The notes beneath the pieces are model-generated. The model did not search any database, was not told where the DNA came from, and saw only the letters and a program-made list of their open reading frames with translations. From Colwellia sp. (GTDB lineage: Bacteria; Pseudomonadota; Gammaproteobacteria; Enterobacterales; Alteromonadaceae), in assembly GCA_013215465.1 (NCBI GenBank), contig JABSOW010000032.1, positions 1 to 37,935 of the forward strand: a DNA stretch of 37,935 nucleotides, in the 5' to 3' direction. How positions within the stretch are numbered: position 1 is the stretch's first letter; every line of letters starts with the position of its first letter. Shown in pieces: positions 26,883 through 35,900 of the stretch. The position numbers and the translations under genes are program-made.

Positions 26883-27734
26883 TTAAATAGTGCTCTCTTT
26901 CAATAACCTTGCTTGTCCTGAATCTAATTGATCCAGTAATGTTTTTTCTTCATTTAAGGCAATTTATTTCATTTCTTTGGCAATCGTTTGACCTTTTTCG
27001 GTTACTTTCAGGGTGTTTGTATTTTGATACTCGATCAGTCCTTTTGTCACCATTCGGTTGGCTGTTTCTCTAAGATTTAACTCAGGTTGCATTACCATAT
27101 TAGTCAGTTCACTAATTTTAATTGAAGATGCGTTGACCATTCGAGCTAAAATACGCCACTCTTCAGGAGTAACATTACACTGCTTGTTTAGTTTCGGGTA
27201 TAAGTTTGTACTAAAACGTTGATAAGTCTCTCGTAATAAATACAGTAAGTAGTCATTAACAAAGTCGTCATCATTGTCATTGCTATTGGAGGTTGATGAC
27301 TTAACCATTTCTGGATGCTGTGCTGAAATAGCATCGCTACCACGTGAAAATACCAAGGGCTCTGCATTATCGTTAGAGCGATATTTTTTAACTTATCCAA
27401 CGAGAATCTAATGATCGCCGCCTTCATATACCGCCCAAGTTTTACATTCGAATTGTGCAGCATAGTGATCAAAAATTGGTGTGTTGCCTAAACCTGGTGA
27501 ATATTGTGCATTGGCAAATTTGTATTGTCCTCGGCTAGTAAAATTATTTGAAGTACTCACTTGGTCACTTGCCAAGACATTAACGGCAAAGTATTCCGCG
27601 TTTTCAAAAGTTTCGTGACTATTTGCTCCTTTATCAATACTCCAAAGTACTAATGTAGGCTCCAGAGAAACGGAATTGAAGCTGCTTGCCGTAACTCCAA
27701 CGGGATAGCCTTCGGCATCTGTAGTCGTTATAAC
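26883..27734 (-). pseudogene. Broken flavin reductase-MarR fusion gene (HpaH reductase C1-like)
   Basis: Reading one unshifted minus frame from 27734 down to the stop at 26883 gives a flavin-reductase domain (VITTTDAEGYPVGVTASSF, SLEPTLVLWSIDK, FAVNVLASDQV, GGDH) followed by a MarR-type HTH (VTPEEWRILARMV, LRETANRMVTKGLIEY, LKVTEKGQ). Three stop codons interrupt it: TAG 27408-27410, TAA 27393-27395 (both inside the conserved GGDH-x-ILVG-x-V stretch) and TAA 26964-26966. After the last one the frame continues in sense for 26 more codons. The 5' end (about 20 residues) is missing where an IS66 element abuts at 27735. The same fusion is known in the reductase component C1 of Acinetobacter p-hydroxyphenylacetate hydroxylase, where the MarR part senses the phenol. 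No oxygenase gene is nearby. Confidence 0.85.
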
Positions 27735-29303
27735 GTAAGCGCGCATTTAAGCAGTGCGCTTAGCTATAGTCGAAGTCTAGCTGCACATTCCACGGCATTA
27801 AGTCGGTAAAGCCATCATCACCTTTTTCTCGATTAGGTAGTACTTTAAATAAATGCTGGAAGTAATAATAGGGGTTGATGTCGTTGGCTCTGCACGTCAT
27901 GACGATACTATAAAGTGTCGCACTTGCCTGCGCACCATTAATCGATTTTGAGAATAACCAGTTTTTTCTGCCGGTGGTAAACGGCCGGATATCTCGTTCT
28001 GTAATATTGTTATCAATCCCTAAGTGACCGTCTTCAATGTACCTAATAAGTTTAGGCCACTGGTTGATAGTGTATTTTATTGCTTTGCCAATATAGCTTC
28101 CCGCAAGGATTTTATCACTGGCTTCATCAAGCCATGCTTTGAATTGTATTAAAATCGGCAGGGCTTTTTCTTGTCGTAGTTGATACTGCGCTTGTGGGGA
28201 TAACTGTTTGTTTTTCGCTTGGGTTTCCAATTTGTATAATTGGCTGATAAAGCTGATCGCTTTATGTGCTCGACCTTTATTTTTCGACTCTGCTTTTAAG
28301 GCTTCATCGTATTTACGTCTGGCGTGTGCCCAACAGCCCACAGGAATAACGCCTTCATAAACACGGTAACCATCACACTGTAAATATCCTTGATAACCGG
28401 CGAGGAACGCTTCTGCACAAGCACGACTACGACCCGCTTGATAGTCGTAAATAACCACCGCGCTCAAAGATATCAACTTGCCGGTAAAGTGGTAGCGCAT
28501 CACAGTATTTGGCGGTTACCACCGCGGCTAAGGCTTCAGGACTCGCCATGCTACCTGGAATAGGTTGGGCTGGTTTAGGCGCCGTTATTATTTTATTGCT
28601 CAGTTGCTCATGCTCACAACCTCGACAGGCATACTTAAATTGCTTGTGCTTAATCACGCTAATTTTGGCGGGGATGATTTTAAGTTGTTCGCTGTCTTCA
28701 CTACCACAATGATGCATTTGTTCTCCGCAGCACGGACAATCTAATTCAGTTAACGTGTGCTCAACTTCTTCTCGTTCAAAATGCTCAGCAAATGTTTTCT
28801 TACCTTTTTATGATGCTTCGGTGGCTCAGTCTTTTTGTGTTGCTCGGCTTCATTGAAGGTACCTCGTGGGAATTTTTCACTTTTTCTACCGTGTTTTTGT
28901 GATTTACTTAACGTTAATTCGGCTAGTAGGTGGTCAATACGCGTCTGCATTTCGATTTTATCTTCTTGCAGATTTTACTTATCTTTTTGCAAGGCGTCTA
29001 TCTGTGCTTGCATCTGGGCAAGTTGATTTTGTAGGGTGAGAAGTTGTGTGTCATCTGTCATTTTTATAGCATGACACACTGGCCAGATCGGTCAAGAGGG
29101 TAACAATTTACTTAAAATAGCTTCTTTTCTTTCTGTTGAATAACTAGATATTTATTGTTCGATTACCACTCCCCGATCTAAAAAAATTAAATTTTAGGAG
29201 TGTCAACTATTCTGACACGGGGGGATTACCTCATGTTGATTTGCTGAGATAATTATGCGCAGGCTTGATTAATATTGGTATGTGGGGCTAATTACGCGCT
29301 TAC
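27735..29303 (-). mobile_element. Degenerate IS66-family insertion sequence
   Basis: The left end GTAAGCGCGCATTTAAG (27735 on) and the inverted right end GTAAGCGCGTAATTAG (complement ending at 29303) match over the first nine bases and most of the next nine; GTAAGCG is the usual IS66 terminus. Length is 1569 bp. It holds only the tnpC-type transposase gene, broken. No 8-bp target duplication is seen: left flank GTTATAAC, right flank GTATCTCC. Hence one flank has been lost by rearrangement or the insertion is old. It truncates the flavin reductase-MarR gene. Confidence 0.85.
27760..29061 (-). pseudogene. IS66-family TnpC transposase remnant
   Basis: Start ATG at 29061 with a coiled-coil leader (LTLQNQLAQMQAQIDALQ). 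Defects in order: an in-frame TAA at 28975-28977; a frame change near 28795-28810 (frame resumes as KTFAEHFEREE); then zinc-finger-like CPCCGEQ and a central part ending at RQVDIFERGG. Next is an internal deletion near 28450-28480 that joins this, out of frame, to VVIYDYQAGRSRACAEAFLAG. The missing stretch of roughly 100 residues includes the first catalytic Asp region. The C-terminal part is well kept, with DNNITERDIRPFTTGRKNWL ending at 27760. The enzyme cannot be active. Confidence 0.88.
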
Positions 29304-29922
29304 GTATCTCCTGACTGAGAGGCAGATTTCGTCATTGGCCAACGATGGGGTCTGAAGGAGGCCATCGGAAGTTAGAGTAAACAGCGCAAGATAACCTAAT
29401 TCGGCAAAGTTGGTGGGTAAACTAACTCTGCCAGTAAAGCGGCTAAAGATAATCATTAGAAAAAGTATAATCCGAATCTGTTTTAAACTCCGGTGGTTAA
29501 TCCTCGCTGAATGGTAAAATATTATTTAAATTATTAATTTCCGTGGGTGCGCTCTTGTTGGTGAAGGTTTGTTGAACATCAGTGTCATGATCTAAGGCGT
29601 GATGATGATTTTGGAACGGATGCCGACAAAGCCCACAATGAAGAAACAGCGGGAAGCAAGCGCCTATGGGGAATGTATCTCTGTGGGTGGTGGTTGCTGG
29701 GTGGTTTTTATCTTCATTTGCCTAGATTGAACGCGGTAAGTCACCATAATACGATTATCACTTCATCGTTGCTGTGATTTATAAGGGAGTAACCATTATT
29801 ACATCACAGCGCCTTGAATTGAAATCGTTCAAGCACGCTGAAACCTGCATCTTGAATGGTAACGGGTATATAATAGGCAATTACACCGATTCAGTGACAG
29901 TACTTATAAAATATCACCATCA
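29304..29922. other. 619-nt region without an assignable gene
   Basis: Right of the IS66 end and left of the giant gene. On the minus strand two short open stretches look faintly coding: 29497-29721 (75 codons with no ATG, containing HPFQNHHHALDHDTDVQQTF) and ATG 29456 to a stop at 29292 inside the IS end (54 codons, containing SLPTNFAELGYLALFTLTSD). Neither has a recognised family, and they may be remnants of a gene destroyed with the IS insertion. The inverted repeat at 29771-29810 is listed separately. No RNA gene was recognised. Confidence 0.4.
29771..29810. repeat. Inverted repeat downstream of the giant surface-protein gene
   Basis: Arms GCTGTGAT (29771-29778) and ATCACAGC (29803-29810), a perfect 8-bp pair, with a 24-nt AT-rich spacer. 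It lies about 110 nt after the stop of the minus-strand giant gene, so it could help end that transcript, but there is no T-tract. It could equally be a protein-binding site or chance. Confidence 0.35.
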
Positions 29923-32900
29923 TTAAAACTGATAATTCACCGACAAGTACACATTATCGACATCATTAGGGGCAAGATTATAACGCTTAAAACCTAGTCC
30001 TAGCTGCCATTGTGAGGTGAGTTGGTAAGTGCCTTTTATACCATAATAAACATCAGTACCATCGACCTCAGTTTTGAGTATGTGCCCATTATACTCACTT
30101 GCAATATCACCTTCCCATGCGAGCATGCCAACAAAGACGCTACTACTAAAGTTTTGCTCTTGCCAAAACTGATAACCTACTTCAATCCCAACGCCACTAA
30201 CAAGGATTGGCGATAGGGTTGAAACCGCTTGATGATATTGCTCTGGCGTTAAACTTTCACCTGTGATTGTTGCAGAGCCTTCACCCATATCAAGATAATG
30301 CACACCAACATCAATGCCGTTATCAAAAGCGTATCCGCCCCCTAAAGACCAACTGGTATCGCTGTCGTCAAAGGCAGTAATGGTGCCAGACTGTAACGTT
30401 GTATTGGTATCTTTTGTCTTTGCTTGCCCTAATGTTGCATCCAGGTGCCAATTTGCTTGGCTGTTAAAACTCAACAAGCACAAAGAAAGCACGGTAACGC
30501 TCCACTGGCGTATCTGCTTGCTTTGCGCTATTTTTTTATTACGACGCATTATCAATAAACTCCCTAGTAATAAAGAAAGGTAACCCATAGAGCCTCCACC
30601 ACTGGACTTGTTAGTCACCGTAATGATTTCATAGGCTGTCACCGTAATACTCACTGTTGCTTGTGCTTGACCATCCTTACCGTCATTAATGGTGTAAGTG
30701 ATGGTGTCTACTCCATCAAAGCCAGTTTTCGGCGTATAGGTTATGTGGTTATCTGCGTTAATGATGGCATTACCGTATTCTGCATTGGCGCTGGTGATGG
30801 TTAATTCATCGCCATTACCATCACTATCATTTTCTAGCACGTTAATGGTTATAGTGGTTTGGTCATCCGTGTTAGCCAAGTCGTCATTGGCAATTGGCGC
30901 TTGGTTTTCAGTAACATTAACCGTTACTTCTGCAAAGCCTGTTCCACCGTTGTTATCACTAATACCGTAGTTAATCGTGGCCACACCAAAGAAATCAGTT
31001 GGTGGGGTGTAAATTAATTGCTCATTTACTATAGTCACAACACCCAAGTCTGCACTAGCACTGTTAATGGTTAGCGTATCGTTATCGGCATCAGTGTCGT
31101 TGGCTAATACATCAATAGTGATAGCGGTATTCCAAGCCGTTTGTGTCGATTCATTTTGTGCATCAGGTAAGCTATTACTGCTTAACCATACACCCACACC
31201 GCCAGGGTCAACAATGGTACCGTTAGCTTCGCCATCATCATCGTTTGGCCCGCCATCTTCTAAGGTGATTTTCACACACCAATGACCTTCGGTTAAACCT
31301 GCCGTCCAGCCATTATCGTTTGGTGCAGGGCAATAACCTTTGTCGCCAAATGTTGATGAATAACTATTGTTCGCATCAACAACAAACTCGAACCAGCCTT
31401 TACTTTGTGTATACTTACGATATATCGCACTTGCCGGTATAGGTAAAACCTGTGGTAGCACTAAGCTATACGTTTGTCCTGCTTTAGGTAAGCCGTAGGC
31501 GATAAAATCAAATAATCCACCCGTGTTTGTCGCTTGAGTATCGGATGCTACTTCATCAGGACTTAGCTCAATACCACCGGTTTTGTTATTTGCAACCGTT
31601 GAGCCTTTGCGTAAACAGACCCCAGCCTCACCTTCTACTAAGAAAGCGTTGCTATTACTGGCTTGCTCTGGCATCACATTACACGCACTTGGTACATCAA
31701 GATAATCAGGTATTCCATCAGAATCTGCATCACCAAGACCTTCTTCATTATCCGGTATCAAGTCGCCATCTGTATCTTTACTGGTTAAGATAGGTAAGGT
31801 TTCTTGTATATTTAAGTAGATATTGGCTGTCGTGGTTGCTGGTGCTTCTGCACTATCGGTAACGCTCACATCAATCGTTTGCATTCCTGCTGATAAGTTT
31901 GCACTATCAATAGTGAAGCTGGTTTCATCACTGTCCGTATCCACTAGACTACTTGCCCATTGATAAGTGTGAGTATCAGTTGGGTTGCCATCATTAACTT
32001 GCGTTTGAATAACAATGTCACCACCGCCAATTTCAATTAATGAACGTTGCTCGCCGCCTTGGGTAACGTTATAGCTAATTGTCGGTGCAAGATTTTGCTC
32101 TGACACTTCCAACGTGTAAATAGCGCCATTGCTCAGGCTAATGGTTAAGGTTTCATTCTCTTCAACAAGACCATCAACAAGTACGTCAAAGTTAATCGTG
32201 GTTGAGGTACCTTGCTCAATACTTACTTCACCCGACGTTAGGTTGTGATCACTTGCATCCATCGTACCGCCAACGGTATACGCGATGGTGACAGGATAGG
32301 TTGGTGATGGTCCATTTAAGTGAACGCCAACACTATGTGAAGTACCCTCTACCGATTGCTCATTTTTACTCAATGTAATTAATGGATGTACCACAACTTT
32401 TTGCATCGCGATACTCGCTGAGCCATTAACATCAACCGATTGCCAGTAAGCAATATTATTACCAGGGGCAAAAACGGTAATACCATCAAGCAGTGATACC
32501 GGTAAAGGATTGCCTGCGCTATCAACGGCTTTAGCCACTCCTAAGTCAACCTTGGTGTATAAGCCTGTCGCGTTTACTTCGATATCGGCAGGTAGCGTGA
32601 TAACAGGTAGGCCTTCTAACGGGATATCTTCGATGGTCAAGCTAACGCTTGCTTGAGCTGTTGCAGTACCATCACTTATCACATAAGAAAAAGTCGCATT
32701 GCCTTGAGCCACGCCTGCTTGATATAGCAGTTGACCACTTGTCACACTGACACTACCGATATCTACAGAAGCGTTGATGATAGTGAGGGTATCATTATCG
32801 ACATCAGTGTCGTTTCCTAAGACATCAAGCGTATAACTGCCTTCATTATTGAATGGCTGAGTTATCACGTCATCAACGGCAATGGGCTTATCGTTGATTG

Positions 32901-35900
32901 GCGTTATCGTGATATTGGCCGTCACTACGGCTGAATCTACGGTGCCGTCATTTGCCTTGTAGGTAAAGCTGTCGCTGCCGTTATAATTTTCATTAGGAGT
33001 ATATAGCCAAGTATTAGCTTGGGTTGAAGTAACTAAGCTACCATGGCTTGGCTGATTCACAACAACCAAGGTTAGGGGATCTTTATCGGTATCGGTGGCG
33101 CTTAAGGAAATACTTGTTTCACCATCTTCTTCTACCGTTGCACTGATATCAGTTGCCACTGGGGCAACATTAGCTTTTGCCGTGACGGTGAGAGCAAAGA
33201 CCAGGCTTGCATTGGCATTGTCGGCGCCTGAGTTGTCAGTCACCGTAATGGTCATTGAGCTACTGCCCACATCATCCTTACTGGGTGTTCCTGATAAAGC
33301 ACCTGTTGCGCTACTGAATGTTGCCCAGCTTGGTTTACCGCTAATACTAAAGGTTAAGGTATCTCCAGCATCTGCATCACTGGCGCTTGGGATGAAGTTG
33401 TATGTTTTACCTACTTCCATGGTACTAGGCGCCGATCCACTGATGATAGGAGAAGTATTGGTTGGTGGTATCACTACAATAGGTGTTGTGTGAGTAATAG
33501 TTGGCACGTTAGTATCTGCAGAGCTATTGCCTACAGCATCTTTGGCAACCACGATCCTATCATTCGCTGAATCTGCCGTTAAGGTTGCACTAAAGCTCCA
33601 GGCATTAGAGCTAACAACTCCGCTTGTTATTATCGTTGCATTATCCGCAACGCCATTATTATCAGTATCCGCATATAAATTGATTATTACGCCATTTTCA
33701 GCATGTGTACCTGATATGGTATAGGATGTCGATTGAGTACTTGCGGCTACAGCTGGCGCTGTCACGACAGGAGCAACAGGTGCGGTTGAATCTTCAATGA
33801 TAGTTGGTACATCAATGTATAGCGACTCGTTGCCGCCGCCCACATCTGCGACAATCAGATAATCAAACACTGTATCATCAGCTAAAGTGGCTGTAATAGA
33901 CCATGTACCACCAGCAACATTATCTGTACCTAGCGCGCCACCATCGGGCGTACCATCGTTACCGGTATCAAGGAATAAGCTAATGGCTGTGCCATCGGTG
34001 GTGAATGTACCACTAACAGCCTGAGTGGCTGCATTAACATTTAGGGTAGTAGCCGGTGTGGTCACTGCAGGCGCAACCTTATTCACGGTAATACTGTTAC
34101 CTGTCGAGTCACTGGTATCGCCTGCCGTTTTGTTGGCATTAAAATCATCAGCAGCCGCTAGATTATACACAGTGGCATCTGAAGCACTTGTGCTGTTTTT
34201 ATTTAGCAGTGCATCGACACTCGTTTTGTCAGTGCCTGATAAAGTGATACTAAATTCAGTCGCGCTAGTAATTTCCACATCAGTTGTGCTAGTTAAACTA
34301 TAGCTAACTCCACCTTGTCCACTAAAGGTAAGTAATGAGACATCAATATCATTGAGCGATCCGGTTTTTGCTTCAAAATTAGTACCGCTGACAACCAGTA
34401 TACCAGTGCTAACATCATACGTTGCTGTGCTAATTGTCGGTAATGGCCAACCGGTGACAGTGACTGCGTTAGTACTATCAATAATATTTATCGATGAACC
34501 AACACCCATATTCCAATCTTCAGCCGCGGCTAAATTATACGTCGTTGTATCATCAGATTGTGTACCGTTAAGGTGTAAAATAGCATCAACGCCTGCTTTA
34601 TCACCACCGATAAGTGTCGCGCTAAAGCTGGTGTTTGAGCTTAGCTCTACATCGGTGGTGGTGGTCAGTGTATAACTTGCTCCGCCTTCACCGGTTAAGG
34701 TAAATGTAGAAAGGTCTATATCGTTAGTCGTGCCTGATAAGCTAAATAAGCCAGCCCCTGTGACAGTTAACACACCACTGTGACTATTATACGTTGCTGA
34801 AGTGATTGTGGGAGCAGCAACATTACTGACGGTGATAGCATTCGTTCCATCAATAACGTTTACTGATGCATCCGCCCCTTTTGCCCAATCTTCTGCTGCA
34901 CCGAGGTTGTAGGTTGTACCGCCTGTTGAGGTAAAGCCATCTTTATTGATAAAAAGGTTAACTGCAGCTTTATCATTTGTATCTAAGATGATCGTAAAGC
35001 TGGTACTTGAGGTACGTTCAACATCGCTACTTCCTACCAAGGTGTAACTACTGCTATCTTCACCTAGCAAGGTAAACATTGAGGCATCAATATCACTGGC
35101 TGAGCCTAGGCTCGGAATAGATGTTCCTGTCACCACAAGCATACCGCTTGCTGCGTTATATGTCGCAGAGGTAACAGTTGGAATAGCGACATTGCTAGTG
35201 GTAATGGCGTTATTAGTCGTATCCGAGGTGTCGCCAGCAGTCACTGCTGTCATAAAATTATCAGCTACCGCAATGTTATAAGCAGTAGTGCCTGTAGAGT
35301 CTGTACCATTTTTATTGAATAAGTCGTTAATCGCGGCTTTATCGGTTGCACTTAAGGTAATGGTGAATGTGGTGGCATTCGTGATATTAACATCAGCCGT
35401 ATCGGTTAAGGTATACGTTATGCCACCCTCACCAGTAAAGGTAAAGGTTGACACATCAACATCCAACCCACCACCGTTTGTCGTAAAGTCGATACCTGTA
35501 ATAACGAATAGGCCAGTTACTGCATCATACGTTGATGAAGTAATGATGGGTTGTGGCCAACCACTGACCGTGACAATGTTAGTACTGTCTGACGTGTCAC
35601 CAACAGCATAACCGGCAATAAAGTCATCCGCCGCATTTAAATTATAAGTACTGCTGTCATTAGACGCTGTACCATTCACATTGAGGAGTGATTCTACTGA
35701 TGTTACATCAGTCCCCGCTACCGTTAAGGTAAACTGAGTGGCACTGTCAATTTCTACATTAGCCGTTTGCCCTGTTAAGGTAAAAGTTGCTCCTGCTTCA
35801 CCGGTTAAGGTCAACATGGTTATGTCGATATCGTTGGTAGCACCATCTAAACCTACAAAATTTGTTCCGGTAACCACTAAGCTCTTAGAGTCTTCATTGT

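Noticed and set aside
26964..27410. Programmed stop-codon readthrough or recoding in the flavin reductase-MarR gene
   Set aside because: There are three separate stops of two kinds, the 5' end is missing and an IS abuts it; ordinary pseudogene decay is simpler.
29304..29760. Group II intron or integron attC fragment
   Set aside because: No recognisable domain V, boundary motif or core-site pair could be found by eye.
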